Made by a program: the position numbers and the translations under genes. Under the pieces are notes generated by a model. The model ran no database searches and was not told the origin of the DNA. It worked only from the letters and a program-made list of their open reading frames with translations. Positions 19,370 to 28,245 of a stretch of DNA of 64,000 nt are shown piece by piece (position 1 is the stretch's first letter; each line of letters starts with the position of its first letter). The DNA comes from Parasphingopyxis sp. (GTDB taxonomy: Bacteria > Pseudomonadota > Alphaproteobacteria > Sphingomonadales > Sphingomonadaceae), in assembly GCF_028279465.1 (NCBI RefSeq), contig NZ_JANQNS010000008.1, forward strand, positions 277,092 to 341,091, written 5' to 3'.

Positions 19370-19690
19370 TCAATCATCGGTCTCCGAATTGACCCATTCC
19401 GCATAGCTTTCGAGCGTACGCGCGATCGGCCAGAGACAGACCGCGGGGACGTCATAGCTGTGCATTTGCGTGATGCCAGCGATCAGCGCGTTGGCCGCGT
19501 CCATGGTCGTCTTGAATAGCGTGGGGACCTCCTCTGCCGTCTCGATATCGCCGTCCCAGCGGTAGATCGATTTGGCGGGCCCGAGGATATTGACGCAGGC
19601 GGCGAGGCGCTTCTCGACCATCGCGCGGCCGATCCGCTCGGCTTCGTCCCGCGATCCGAACACCGCATAGACGGTCGCGATATCGCTCAT
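19370..19690 (-). CDS. cutA: CutA1 divalent-cation tolerance protein
   Basis: 106 residues, the usual length of this trimeric ferredoxin-like protein. Typical elements: VYAVFGSRDEAERIGRAMVEKRLAACVN, the RWDGDIE loop, and YDVPAVCLWPI followed by YAEWVNSET. It has been linked to copper tolerance in E. coli but its molecular role is unsettled. The ATG overlaps the ctaA stop codon (ATGA), so it forms a coupled pair with heme A synthase; whether this reflects copper delivery for cytochrome oxidase is only a guess. Confidence 0.93.
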   Translation of the reverse strand: MSDIATVYAVFGSRDEAERIGRAMVEKRLAACVNILGPAKSIYRWDGDIETAEEVPTLFKTTMDAANALIAGITQMHSYDVPAVCLWPIARTLESYAEWVNSETDD

Positions 19691-20733
19691 GCCGGTTCCC
19701 GCCGGCCGATCAGATGCGCGCCCCATGCGGCGGTGATGACGACCAGTGCGCCCACCGCCTGATGCGAGGTAGCGATCACGATGTTCATGCCCGAGAGCAG
19801 CGTGGCGATGCCGAGCAGAAACTGGGTGCCGAAGGCAGTGTGGATCGCGACCGAAGCCATGCGATGCTCTTTGCGGACCTTCCGCGCCATCCAGACGAGC
19901 GCGATCACGGTAACGACCGCCCACCAGCGATGCGCGAATTGCACCACGATGGGATTGTCGACGAGATTGCGCCAGGCGGTTTCCAGCATCGGCGTATTGG
20001 CCGGGAAGAACTCGTTGCCCATCAGCGGCCAGGTCGCGAAGGCGTAGCCCGCCTTAAGGCCGGCGACGAACGCGCCGAGCATGATCTGGATGGCGAGCAC
20101 GAGCAGTACGCCGAGCGAAAAGCCGGTCATTCTCGCCGGTTGCGCCTCCGCATTGCGATCGAGCGCGAACAGGTCGAGCGCCGTCCAGACGAGCCCGCCG
20201 AGAATGAAGAGCGCCGTCATCAGATGCACGGCGAGCCGGATATGGCTGACATCTGGGCGGTCGACGAGGCCGCTCGCGACCATCCACCAGCCGATTGCGC
20301 CCTGGAACCCGCCAAGCGCGAGCAGCGCGACAAGACGGAAATGATAGCCGGTCGGGATCGCCTTCTTGATCCAGAACCAGGCGAGCGGGATGGCGAAAGC
20401 GAGGCCGATCAGCCGGCCAAGCACGCGGTGGACATATTCCCAGAAGAAGATCGCCTGGAATTCGGCCATCGACATGCCGCGATTGATCTGTTGGTATTCG
20501 GGCGAGGTGCGATAGGCTTCGAGTTCGGCTTCCCATTGTTCGGCGTTAAGCGGAGGTATGATCCCCGAAATCGGCTCCCAGCGCACCATGGAGAGTCCGG
20601 ATTCGGTCAGCCGCGTGATCCCGCCGACGACGACCATCACGAACACCAGCGCGGCCACGCCGAGCAGCCACCAGGCGATAGCTCTGGGGCGTCCGATGGT
20701 TTCGCTGGGTTGGGGCAGGGCAACACTCGTCAT
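19687..20733 (-). CDS. ctaA: Heme A synthase (COX15/CtaA)
   Basis: Oxidises the C8 methyl of heme O to give heme A for aa3-type cytochrome oxidase; integral inner-membrane enzyme. 348 residues with eight hydrophobic segments in two four-helix halves. Conserved motifs: GGITRLTESGLSMVRWEPISG, FWEYVHRVLGR (heme-ligand His), HLMTAL, QFAHRWWA and TSHQAVGA. This is the longer alphaproteobacterial/mitochondrial COX15 class (about 340-360 residues). It is followed by cutA with a 4-base overlap. A small cytochrome oxidase subunit IV gene occurs elsewhere in the window at 55.8 kb. Confidence 0.96.
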   Translation of the reverse strand: MTSVALPQPSETIGRPRAIAWWLLGVAALVFVMVVVGGITRLTESGLSMVRWEPISGIIPPLNAEQWEAELEAYRTSPEYQQINRGMSMAEFQAIFFWEYVHRVLGRLIGLAFAIPLAWFWIKKAIPTGYHFRLVALLALGGFQGAIGWWMVASGLVDRPDVSHIRLAVHLMTALFILGGLVWTALDLFALDRNAEAQPARMTGFSLGVLLVLAIQIMLGAFVAGLKAGYAFATWPLMGNEFFPANTPMLETAWRNLVDNPIVVQFAHRWWAVVTVIALVWMARKVRKEHRMASVAIHTAFGTQFLLGIATLLSGMNIVIATSHQAVGALVVITAAWGAHLIGRREPA

Positions 20734-20920
20734 GATGCAGCGCAGATATGCTTCCCTATGCCGATTGCCAACATGTGCCGGGGCACATGCTTTTCCGCTG
20801 CATGATATTGCAGCCTCGAAAAGTGATCAGTCCGCGATGGGCTGGCGACCGCCAGATCGAGCCTGATAAACCAGGCTTACAGGGATTGCGAAAGCGCCCG
20901 ATTCGCCGTATTTTCCGCAT

Positions 20921-21385
20921 ATGTCTGACCCACATCATACGCATATACTCCATGAAGGGGAGGCGCTCGTCTCTGCGGCGCGATCGGCGCTTGAGGCTTC
21001 CGGTGAGCAATGGACGAAGATGCGCGCCGCCGTCTTCGATGCGCTCGCGGCGTTCGAACGCCCGGCCTCGGCCTATGACATCGCCGAGGCGGTGTCCAAG
21101 GCGCAGGATCGCCGGGTCGCGGCGAACAGTGTGTACCGAATTCTTGATCTTTTTACCGCGGCCAATGTCGCGCGCCGGATCGAAAGCGAGAACGCGTATA
21201 TGGTGAACCGGCATCCCGAATGTCTGCACGATTGTATCTTTCTCGTATGCGATAATTGCGGCGGAACGACGCATCTGGATGATGACAGGCTGGCCGATGG
21301 CGTGCGCGCGGCAGCCAAGCAGCAGGGGTTCAATCCCGAACGTCCGGTGATCGAGGTGCGCGGCCTGTGCGCCGAATGCGGCTGA
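20921..21385 (+). CDS. Fur-family regulator, probably zinc-type (Zur-like)
   Basis: 154 residues. Winged helix (about 25-95, TKMRAAVFDALAAFERPASAYDI and NSVYRILDLF) followed by a dimerisation part with two CxxC zinc motifs, CDNC and CAEC, and a His/Cys-rich stretch HPECLHDC. The short N-terminal His-rich MSDPHHTHILHEG and the paired CxxC suggest a zinc-responsive Zur rather than Fur, but Fur or Mur cannot be excluded from sequence alone. It faces away from ctaA, sharing 187 bases. No zinc uptake genes are adjacent, so its targets are elsewhere. Confidence 0.85.
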   Translation: MSDPHHTHILHEGEALVSAARSALEASGEQWTKMRAAVFDALAAFERPASAYDIAEAVSKAQDRRVAANSVYRILDLFTAANVARRIESENAYMVNRHPECLHDCIFLVCDNCGGTTHLDDDRLADGVRAAAKQQGFNPERPVIEVRGLCAECG

Positions 21386-21460
21386 TCTCAACTGCCTAGC
21401 GGGTTCGACAGCACGGATTCCAGACATTAGAACGGCGAATCGAGAAAGGTTGCACTTCCT

Positions 21461-23392
21461 ATGTCCGATCGCCCCGATACCCCGTTGCTCGACCAAGTCG
21501 AATATCCGGCGGATCTCCGGAAACTCAAATCCGAACAGCTGACTCAGCTCGCGGACGAGTTACGGCAGGAAGTCATTTCCGCCGTGTCCGTGACCGGTGG
21601 GCATCTCGGCGCGGGACTCGGCGTCGTCGAACTGACGGCGGCCATCCATTATGTGTTCAATACGCCTGAGGACCGGCTGGTCTGGGATGTCGGCCATCAA
21701 TGCTATCCGCATAAGATCCTTACCGGCCGCCGCGAACGCATCCGCACGCTGCGGCAGGGTGGGGGCCTGTCCGGCTTCACCAAGCGGTCCGAAAGCGAAT
21801 ATGATCCGTTCGGTGCCGCACACAGCTCGACCTCGATTTCGGCGGCGCTCGGCTTTGCGACCGCCAACAAGCTGGCGGGCAAACCCGGCAAGGCGATTGC
21901 TGTAATCGGCGACGGCGCGATGAGCGCCGGCATGGCCTATGAGGCGATGAACAACGCCGAGGCTGCGGGAAACCGGCTCGTCGTGATCCTCAACGACAAT
22001 GATATGTCGATTGCGCCGCCGGTCGGCGGCCTGTCTGGTTATTTGGCGCGACTAATATCGTCGCGCGAATTTCTGGGCCTGCGCGATATTGCCAAGAAGG
22101 TCGCGAAGAAGCTGCCCAAGCGGTTGCAGACCACGGCGAAAAAGGCGGACGAATATACGCGCGGCATGGTCACCGGCGGCACGCTCTTCGAAGAACTCGG
22201 CTTCTATTATGTCGGCCCGATCGACGGGCATGACATGGATCATCTGATCCCGGTGCTCGAAAATGTGCGCGATGCGGCGGAAGGCCCTTGCCTGATCCAT
22301 GTCGTGACGAAAAAGGGCAAGGGCTATTCCTTCGCCGAGGAATCGGCCGACAAATATCATGGCGTCGCCAAGTTCGACGTCGTGACCGGCAAGCAGGACA
22401 AGGGTCCGGGCGGCGGTCCGCCTGCCTATCAGAATGTCTTCGGCGAGACGCTCGCCAAGCTTGCCGAGACGGACGACCGTATCTGCGCCATTACAGCGGC
22501 CATGCCGAGCGGCACAGGCGTCGACAAATTCGCCGCTGCGCATCCCGATCGCGCCTTCGATGTCGGCATTGCCGAGCAACATGCGGTGACATTCGCAGCG
22601 GGGCTGGCCGCGCAGGGTATGCGGCCCTTCTGCGCGATTTATTCGACCTTCCTGCAACGCGCCTATGATCAGGTCGTCCATGATGTGGCGATCCAGAACC
22701 TGCCTGTGCGGTTCGCGATGGACCGGGCCGGATTCGTCGGCGCCGACGGATCGACCCATGCCGGCAGTTTCGATCTCGCCTATCTGGCGACATTGCCGAA
22801 TTTCGTCGTCATGGCAGCGGCCGACGAAGCCGAACTGGCGCATATGGTCTATACCATGGTCGAGCATGATAGCGGGCCGATAGCCGTGCGCTATCCGCGC
22901 GGCGCCGGTGTCGGCGTTCCGTTGCCGGAGACGCCCGAAAAGCTCGAAATCGGCAAGGGCCGTATCGTGCGGCATGGCAGCAAGGTTGCGATCCTGTCCT
23001 TGGGCGCGCGGCTCGAAGAGGCGAAAAAGGCGGCCGACCGGCTCGACGCCATGGGGCTTAGCACCACCGTCGCCGATCTGCGCTTCGCCAAGCCGCTCGA
23101 CGACGACCTGATCCGCCAGCTTCTGACCAGTCATGAGGTCGCGATCACCATCGAGGAGGCGAGCGTCGGCGGGTTTGGCGCGCATGTGCTGACCATGGCC
23201 AGCGATGACGGACTCACCGATGCGGGTCTTACCGTCCGCACGATGCGGATGCCTGACGCATTCATCGATCAGGACAAGCCCGACAAGCAATATGCGATGG
23301 CCGGCCTCGATGCCGACGGTATCGTCGAAACCGTGCTCAAGGCGCTGCGCCACAACAGCGTCAATGTCGAGGAACTCGGCGAGCGGGCCTAG
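21461..23392 (+). CDS. dxs: 1-deoxy-D-xylulose-5-phosphate synthase
   Basis: First enzyme of the methylerythritol phosphate isoprenoid pathway: joins pyruvate and glyceraldehyde 3-phosphate using thiamine diphosphate. 643 residues, standard length. [16 protein letters not shown] near residue 45, the ThDP motif [15 protein letters not shown] at about 148, TKKGKGY, and in the Pyr domain [16 protein letters not shown] with the essential Glu, [15 protein letters not shown], ending with the transketolase C-terminal domain. Feeds quinone, carotenoid and hopanoid synthesis. Followed after 14 bases by the ion-channel gene. Confidence 0.98.
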   Translation: MSDRPDTPLLDQVEYPADLRKLKSEQLTQLADELRQEVISAVSVTGGHLGAGLGVVELTAAIHYVFNTPEDRLVWDVGHQCYPHKILTGRRERIRTLRQGGGLSGFTKRSESEYDPFGAAHSSTSISAALGFATANKLAGKPGKAIAVIGDGAMSAGMAYEAMNNAEAAGNRLVVILNDNDMSIAPPVGGLSGYLARLISSREFLGLRDIAKKVAKKLPKRLQTTAKKADEYTRGMVTGGTLFEELGFYYVGPIDGHDMDHLIPVLENVRDAAEGPCLIHVVTKKGKGYSFAEESADKYHGVAKFDVVTGKQDKGPGGGPPAYQNVFGETLAKLAETDDRICAITAAMPSGTGVDKFAAAHPDRAFDVGIAEQHAVTFAAGLAAQGMRPFCAIYSTFLQRAYDQVVHDVAIQNLPVRFAMDRAGFVGADGSTHAGSFDLAYLATLPNFVVMAAADEAELAHMVYTMVEHDSGPIAVRYPRGAGVGVPLPETPEKLEIGKGRIVRHGSKVAILSLGARLEEAKKAADRLDAMGLSTTVADLRFAKPLDDDLIRQLLTSHEVAITIEEASVGGFGAHVLTMASDDGLTDAGLTVRTMRMPDAFIDQDKPDKQYAMAGLDADGIVETVLKALRHNSVNVEELGERA

Positions 23393-23406
23393 GCAAAAGG
23401 CGGGCG

Positions 23407-24165
23407 ATGTCGATCCGGTCCCGCTTCTATTACGATCTCGAACCCCGGGCGCGGCCCGAAGGGCTATCGCGCGTAAACATCATTATCGCCGTCCTGATCG
23501 TGATGGCCGCGATCGTTGCGGTGCTCGAGACCGAGCCGACGCTCCGCGATCCCTATGCGCATACATTTCTAACGATCCAACTCATTCTCGGGGTTATTTT
23601 TCTGATCGAATATCTGCTGCGCCTTTGGGTAGCCGCAGAGGACCCGCGTTTTGCCGGCAAGCCGCTGGGCCGGCTGCGCTGGATGATGACGCCCTCGGCG
23701 ATTATCGACTTGCTGGCGCTGCTGCCACTGTTCCTGACGCTGGCCTCGACAAGCCTCTACTGGTTGCGTTTTGCGCGCATTCTCAGGATTTTGCGCGTCG
23801 TTCGGCTGGGCCGTATGAGCCGGGCGTTCGACAATGTGATGGTCGCATTGTTCGAGCGCCGCTTCGAACTCGCGGTCGCGGTCATCATCGCGCTGCTGCT
23901 GATGCTGTTCAGCGCGACCCTACTCTATTTCGCGGAGGCCGAAGCCCAGCCCGAAGCCTTCGGATCGGTGCCGCGCGCGCTGTGGTGGGCGGTCGTGACA
24001 CTGACCACGATCGGCTATGGCGATGTCTATCCGGTGACCCTGCTCGGCCGCGCCTGCGCCGCATTGATCGCGATCAGCGGGATCGGCGTGATCGCCATGC
24101 CGACCGGCATCTTCGCCGCCGCCTTTTCCGATGCGATGCAGAAGAAGGATGAGGACGGAGAATAG
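23407..24165 (+). CDS. Voltage-gated potassium channel (six-helix, Kv-like)
   Basis: 252 residues with six hydrophobic segments. The fourth carries regularly spaced arginines, LRFARILRILRVVRLGRMSR, the S4 voltage-sensor pattern, and the pore loop has the K+ selectivity filter TLTTIGYGD before S6. There is no C-terminal RCK or cyclic-nucleotide domain, so it is a minimal channel of the KvAP/Kch type. It lies 14 bases after dxs on the same strand and is probably co-transcribed; a functional tie is not evident. Convergent with the ClbS-like gene. Confidence 0.92.
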   Translation: MSIRSRFYYDLEPRARPEGLSRVNIIIAVLIVMAAIVAVLETEPTLRDPYAHTFLTIQLILGVIFLIEYLLRLWVAAEDPRFAGKPLGRLRWMMTPSAIIDLLALLPLFLTLASTSLYWLRFARILRILRVVRLGRMSRAFDNVMVALFERRFELAVAVIIALLLMLFSATLLYFAEAEAQPEAFGSVPRALWWAVVTLTTIGYGDVYPVTLLGRACAALIAISGIGVIAMPTGIFAAAFSDAMQKKDEDGE

Positions 24166-24173
24166 GCTGGGCC

Positions 24174-24677
24174 CTAATGCTCGGCCTTGCGTAGTATCGA
24201 ACGGATAACTTTTGTGGCCGAACGGAATGCGCTCGCGCCCGAGGCCTCCGCCCAACGCCCCAAAGTCCACTTGTTCAACCACGGATAAAGGTGCTGTGTG
24301 TAGAGTTTGGCATCGTCCTGAGCCGCGATAAAGTCGCGCAATTTCTTCTCCCGCGTTCCGAGTGTCCTGCGCACCTCGACCCAATCGAGGCCGCTATAAG
24401 TGTCCTTTACCATCGCATTGTATGATTTGAGCTTGTTCCACTTGTAACCGGGAGCCGGCGTTTCAACGGCTTCGCCGGCCTTACCGCCGTCGTACCAGGT
24501 GAAGAACAGCCCGATCCAATGGGCGCGGTGTGCAACAATATCCTTGATCCGCCAATCGTCATCGGGTGCTGCAAGCAAAGCAGTTTGCGCATCGATTCTG
24601 TCCAGGGTCTTGATGAGTTTGGCATATTCCTTGTCGTGAACGGCGAGCAGCGCTTCACGGTCGGTGGCGGCAGGCAT
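24174..24677 (-). CDS. ClbS/DfsB family four-helix bundle protein
   Basis: 167 residues, predicted DinB-like helical bundle: MPAATDREALLAVHDKEYAKL, the central WRIKDIVAHRAHWIGLFFTWYDGG and the C-terminal WTLGRWAEASGASAFRSATKVIR. This matches the DUF1706 group, which includes ClbS (a colibactin self-protection cyclopropane hydrolase) and DfsB. Most members are uncharacterised, and no colibactin-like cluster is nearby, so the function here is open. GGAG 8 bases upstream supports the ATG. Confidence 0.78.
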   Translation of the reverse strand: MPAATDREALLAVHDKEYAKLIKTLDRIDAQTALLAAPDDDWRIKDIVAHRAHWIGLFFTWYDGGKAGEAVETPAPGYKWNKLKSYNAMVKDTYSGLDWVEVRRTLGTREKKLRDFIAAQDDAKLYTQHLYPWLNKWTLGRWAEASGASAFRSATKVIRSILRKAEH

Positions 24678-24757
24678 GGGATACTCCGGAAGATGGTGTC
24701 AGCGATTACTGTAAACGCCTAGGGCATTGAAGATAAGACATTTTTGATGTTCAGAGA

Positions 24758-25621
24758 TCAATGCCCAAACCCCAGTCGCGCCAGTAGGCCGTCCGGTTTG
24801 CCGAGCATCCGCGCGACTTCCTCACCGACAATCCGCTGCTGTACTTCGGATGGTGGCGGAATATGGCCCTTGCCCCAATCGCCGAGGATCAGCTTGAACC
24901 GGCCGTCATCGCCCGGCTCGGTCGATACGCCCAGGATCTCCGCGAGCGGCTCGAGCTGCAGCTCGACATGATCGTCATGCTCATTCTGACAATAGACGAT
25001 CCGGCCCTTGGGCGGCGTATCGCGCAGGTCGCAATGCCGCGCGCCATAATCGCGGCCTTCCCAATATTCGTCGAGGTCCCAGGCGTGGAGCAGCCAAGGC
25101 TCAACCCGGCTCCAGGTAAAATTGCGCAGGATGATCTGCGGGTTCATGACGACGCTGACATCCTGGTCCCGGGCATAGCGCAAAGCGGCCGTGCCGCCCG
25201 CGCTGTTGCCCCAAAGCAACCGACGGGTCGCGCCGGTCAGCGCGTCGATCTTGTCCATGATCGGCGGTAACTCCTCGACGAGATTGCAATATTTGTTGCC
25301 GAAGAACCAGCCGACCCGGACATCCTCATCCAGATAGAGTGAGGGATCGCAGACCAGAATCTGATTCAGCCGCTTGGGCGCGACCTTGCGGCCCTGAAAA
25401 TATGGCACGGGCTGACGCATGACCGGGCTCTGCGCGGCGTGAAACCCGAAAAAGCTCGCTTCGGCATGCCGGTTCTTGATGAGCATGGCGAGTTCGACCG
25501 CACCATACTCGATGAGGATCAGGCCAGAGGGCAGGCGATCGAGCGCAAGAAAGTCTTGCGGGGAATAGCGATACTGTTTCTGCCGCCAGCGGCGGTAATC
25601 GGTCTTGACCGGGAAACTCAT
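24758..25621 (-). CDS. Alpha/beta-hydrolase-like protein of unknown function
   Basis: 287 residues, no named family recognised with certainty. LLWGNSAGGTAALRYA (about 150-165) looks like a serine-hydrolase nucleophile elbow (G-N-S-A-G), DQDVSVVMNPQI follows as the next strand, and GDWGKGHIPPP near the C-terminus would place the catalytic His. The layout recalls Asp2-like or esterase-like proteins tied to polysaccharide handling, but there is no such cluster here. The frame runs 12 codons further upstream; MSFPVKTDYRRWR at 25621 is the more protein-like start. A compound palindromic element occupies the upstream region it shares with tlyA. Confidence 0.65.
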   Translation of the reverse strand: MSFPVKTDYRRWRQKQYRYSPQDFLALDRLPSGLILIEYGAVELAMLIKNRHAEASFFGFHAAQSPVMRQPVPYFQGRKVAPKRLNQILVCDPSLYLDEDVRVGWFFGNKYCNLVEELPPIMDKIDALTGATRRLLWGNSAGGTAALRYARDQDVSVVMNPQIILRNFTWSRVEPWLLHAWDLDEYWEGRDYGARHCDLRDTPPKGRIVYCQNEHDDHVELQLEPLAEILGVSTEPGDDGRFKLILGDWGKGHIPPPSEVQQRIVGEEVARMLGKPDGLLARLGFGH

Positions 25622-25687
25622 GGCGCTCCATTGCCCGGAAACGGTCGGCAAGCGCAATGGATTATGTTCACAAGGATCGTGAGCGTG

Positions 25688-25872
25688 TTTGTCAGAAACT
25701 TCCTTGCGGAAGTTCGCGGCACCGGGAGTTTGTTTGTCAGACTCGACCTAGCGGTCGAGCGCGGCACCGGGCCTCTCCCCCTCCCGACCTCCCAAACAGG
25801 GTACACTCAGTGGGAGGTCGGGAGGGGGAGAGGGCCGGTGCCGCGATTTTCCGCCAGGAAAATTCTGACAAA
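25688..25872. repeat. Compound palindromic element, copy 1 (with an extra tandem half-module)
   Basis: The full element (25733-25872) is a nested inverted repeat. From each end inward: TTTGTCAGA; a small hairpin with 7-base arms and a 4-base loop; CGCGGCACCGG(G/C)CC; then a 22-bp perfect central stem (CTCTCCCCCTCCCG at its base, loop 25794-25810). Small hairpins: CTCGACC-TAGC-GGTCGAG at 25742-25759, and ATTTTCC-GCCA-GGAAAAT at 25846-25863. A third half-module, TTTGTCAGA plus AACTTCC-TTGC-GGAAGTT plus CGCGGCACCGGG, precedes it at 25688-25726. The arms differ in sequence but remain self-complementary. It fills the divergent spacer between the hydrolase-like gene and tlyA. Related to the copy at 63.8 kb. 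Confidence 0.92.
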
Positions 25873-25941
25873 AGGAATCTCCTCTTCGACAAGCTCGACG
25901 CGAACCAATAGGAAAAAGCTAAAGGCAGACGAGGACACCCC

Positions 25942-26691
25942 ATGACCAAATCACGGGCGGATCAGGCGCTGGTCGAGCGCGGGCTCGTCGAAAGTCGCTC
26001 CAAGGCGCAGGCGCTGATTCTCGCCGGCAAGGTCTTCTCGGGTGAACGCCGCGTCGAGAAAGCGGGCCAGCCGGTCAAGCCGGACCAGCCGCTCGAAGTG
26101 CGCGGCCGCGATCATCCCTGGGTGTCGCGCGGGGGAATCAAGCTCGCCCATGGTCTGGCACATTTCGGTTGGACGGGGGAGGGCGTTGTCGCGCTCGATA
26201 TCGGGTCGTCGACCGGCGGCTTTACCGATGTGCTGCTGAGCCAGGGTGCGGTGCGCGTCTACGCCGTCGATTCGGGTACCAATCAGCTCGCCTGGAAGCT
26301 GCGCGACGATGATCGGGTAATCGTCCATGAGCGCACCAATGCGCGCCATCTGTCGGCCGAGCAGCTTCCCGAGCCGATCGACATGGTGGTCTGCGACGCA
26401 AGCTTCATATCGCTCGCCAAGGTGCTAGAAACGCCGCTAAAATTTGCGCGGCCCGGCGCTCGCCTAGTGGCGCTGATCAAGCCGCAATTCGAAGCCGGGC
26501 GCGGCGAGGTAGGCAAGGGCGGCGTGGTGCGCGATCCCGCCATTCATGAGCGGGTTTGCAGGGAAGTTTCGGATTGGCTGGAAAGCGCCGGATGGCGCGT
26601 CCTGGGTATCACGCCAAGTCCCATTACGGGACCGCAGGGCAATGTCGAATTCCTTGTGGGTGCGGAACGGTTGGAAAGCACGGGCCGTTGA
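25942..26691 (+). CDS. tlyA: TlyA family rRNA (cytidine-2'-O)-methyltransferase
   Basis: 249 residues. An N-terminal S4 RNA-binding domain (1-60: RADQALVERGLVESRSKAQALILAGKV) precedes an FtsJ/RrmJ-like Rossmann methyltransferase domain: SAM motif ALDIGSSTGGFTDVLL, DASFISL, and the catalytic K-D-K-E set in SRGGIKL, DAS, IKPQFE and NVEF. Family members 2'-O-methylate 16S and 23S rRNA and were first described as hemolysins; the methyltransferase role is the supported one. It starts 69 bases after the palindromic element and is followed by tspO after 40 bases. Confidence 0.93.
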   Translation: MTKSRADQALVERGLVESRSKAQALILAGKVFSGERRVEKAGQPVKPDQPLEVRGRDHPWVSRGGIKLAHGLAHFGWTGEGVVALDIGSSTGGFTDVLLSQGAVRVYAVDSGTNQLAWKLRDDDRVIVHERTNARHLSAEQLPEPIDMVVCDASFISLAKVLETPLKFARPGARLVALIKPQFEAGRGEVGKGGVVRDPAIHERVCREVSDWLESAGWRVLGITPSPITGPQGNVEFLVGAERLESTGR

Positions 26692-26731
26692 CGCTAACGA
26701 AGAAACGAAAGCCGTAATCGGGAGTCGCAAT

Positions 26732-27277
26732 ATGGTCGGCATCGCCACCAAAGGGCAGCTGCGAATGTCATTCCTGCGCTGGGCGCTGGTGCTGGTGCCG
26801 TTGATCGTGCTGGCGGGATCGCTGGCCGGCGCGCTGTCCGGTTCGGGCCAGACGAGTTGGTATGAGGCGCTCGAAAAGCCGCCCTTCCAGCCGCCATCCT
26901 ATCTGTTCGGCATTGTCTGGCCGATTCTCTACGCGCTGATGGCATTCGCTTTGGTGATGGTAATCCAGGCGCGCGGATCGCGCTTGCGCGGCCTCGCCAT
27001 CGGGCTCTTCATTGGCCAACTGATCGTCAATCTGCTCTGGTCGCCGATCTTCTTCGGCATGCATCAGGTGAGCTTCGCCTTCTGGTGGATTCTGCTCATG
27101 CTGGTTCTGGCTGTGGCGACGACCCTGGTTTTCTGGCGCATCCGCAAGCTCGCGGCGGGGCTGATGCTGCCTTACATCGCCTGGATATGTTTCGCCGCGG
27201 CGCTCAATTTCGAGATTGACCGGATGAACCCCGATGCGGAAACCCTTGTCGTGGGCGAAACGAGCACCCAGATATAG
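26732..27277 (+). CDS. tspO: TspO/MBR family tryptophan-rich membrane protein
   Basis: 181 residues, five hydrophobic segments, with the family's marks: WYEALEKPPFQPPSYLFGIVWPILY in loop 1/TM2 and the WSPIFF stretch in TM3. TspO binds porphyrins and in Rhodobacter affects photosynthesis gene expression; in others it is linked to stress and tetrapyrrole turnover. ATG at 26732 with ggag 9 bases before was chosen; ATG at 26766 would remove an 11-residue leader and remains possible. The open frame further upstream overlaps tlyA and is not credible. Confidence 0.9.
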   Translation: MVGIATKGQLRMSFLRWALVLVPLIVLAGSLAGALSGSGQTSWYEALEKPPFQPPSYLFGIVWPILYALMAFALVMVIQARGSRLRGLAIGLFIGQLIVNLLWSPIFFGMHQVSFAFWWILLMLVLAVATTLVFWRIRKLAAGLMLPYIAWICFAAALNFEIDRMNPDAETLVVGETSTQI

Positions 27278-27312
27278 CTGTATTGCACCATTAACGCACC
27301 CGGGAAGAGACT

Positions 27313-27615
27313 ATGCAGACCGAAAACAAGCTGATCGAAGATTTCGTGAAAATGGTGAACAGTGCCGCCGGAACGCTGGCCGGTGTCGGGCGAGAGGCGG
27401 AAGCTTCGATGCGCGAAAAGGCCAAGGATTTCGTCGGCGGCATGGATTTTGTGAGCCGGGAAGAGTTCGAGGCGGTGAAGGAAATGGCGGCCGCGGCGCG
27501 CGACGAAGCGGACGCTCTGAAAGCCCGGCTCGACGCGCTCGAAGCTGGCAATACCAGTACGAAGCGCAAGGCATCTGCCTCAAAAACAACGAAAAAGGCC
27601 AGCGATTCTAAATAG
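27313..27615 (+). CDS. UbiK/YqiC-like accessory factor (BMFP domain)
   Basis: 100 residues. An amphipathic N-terminal helix, a flexible middle and a coiled coil with the characteristic DFVSREEFEAVKEMAAAARDEADALKARLDALE (about 45-78), then a Lys/Ser/Thr-rich tail. The family (brucella membrane fusogenic protein, YqiC) trimerises; E. coli UbiK supports aerobic ubiquinone synthesis by binding UbiJ and lipids. Good start at 27313 (gaagaga upstream). It sits just before a YbjN-like gene and proC, a grouping seen in other sphingomonads. Confidence 0.82.
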   Translation: MQTENKLIEDFVKMVNSAAGTLAGVGREAEASMREKAKDFVGGMDFVSREEFEAVKEMAAAARDEADALKARLDALEAGNTSTKRKASASKTTKKASDSK

Positions 27616-27731
27616 AAAGCGGGGGCGGCGAGTCGCGCGCTCGTCCACAGTTTTCTGGCTGGCTCGCTTGCAGGATAGCGGCTGATTCTTCACCTCCGGG
27701 CCATGGCACATGGTCGGGAATCGGGCGCAGG

Positions 27732-28241
27732 ATGAACCTCGAAGATTATAGCGAAGGATCGCTGGCAAGCGCACCCCTCGATATTCTCGAGGAGTATTTT
27801 TCCGCGCATGACTGGCAGTCCGAACGCAATGGCGACGAGGAAATCGTCGCCGCGGTCAAGGGCAGCTGGACGCAATATGAGCTGCGCGCGGTCTGGCGGT
27901 CCGAAGATCGCGTGCTCCAGTTTCTCGCGCTGCCCGATATCCGTGTTCCCGAAGAAAAGCGGCAGCTCGTCTATGAGACATTCGGCCTGATCAATGAACA
28001 GCTCTGGCTCGGCCATTTCGAGCTTTGGGCGGCGTCCGGCATGATCCTGTTCCGCCATGCGGCCTTGCTCGATACGTCGAGTCAAGCAGGGCTGACGCTC
28101 GAACAGGCCGAAACGCTGATCGAGGCGGCGCTCGACGAATGCGAGCGCTTCTATCCCGTTTTCCAGTTCGTGCTCTGGGGCGACAAGACGCCCGAAGAGG
28201 CGCTCGAAGCCGCGCTCGTCGATACCGCGGGCGAGGCCTGA
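27732..28241 (+). CDS. YbjN domain-containing protein
   Basis: 169 residues, one YbjN domain across most of its length (YFSAHDWQSERNGDEEIVAAVKG, a W/Y-rich middle and EQAETLIEAALDECERFYPVFQFVLWG). The fold resembles type III secretion chaperones (SycE-like). E. coli YbjN acts in stress and motility control, but the biochemical role is unknown. It ends 4 bases before the proC start, so co-transcription is likely. Confidence 0.85.
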   Translation: MNLEDYSEGSLASAPLDILEEYFSAHDWQSERNGDEEIVAAVKGSWTQYELRAVWRSEDRVLQFLALPDIRVPEEKRQLVYETFGLINEQLWLGHFELWAASGMILFRHAALLDTSSQAGLTLEQAETLIEAALDECERFYPVFQFVLWGDKTPEEALEAALVDTAGEA

Positions 28242-28245
28242 CGCG

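Noticed and set aside
25688..25872. CRISPR-like repeats
   Set aside because: Repeats are not regularly spaced by unique spacers; they are nested inverted repeats, and no cas genes are in the window.
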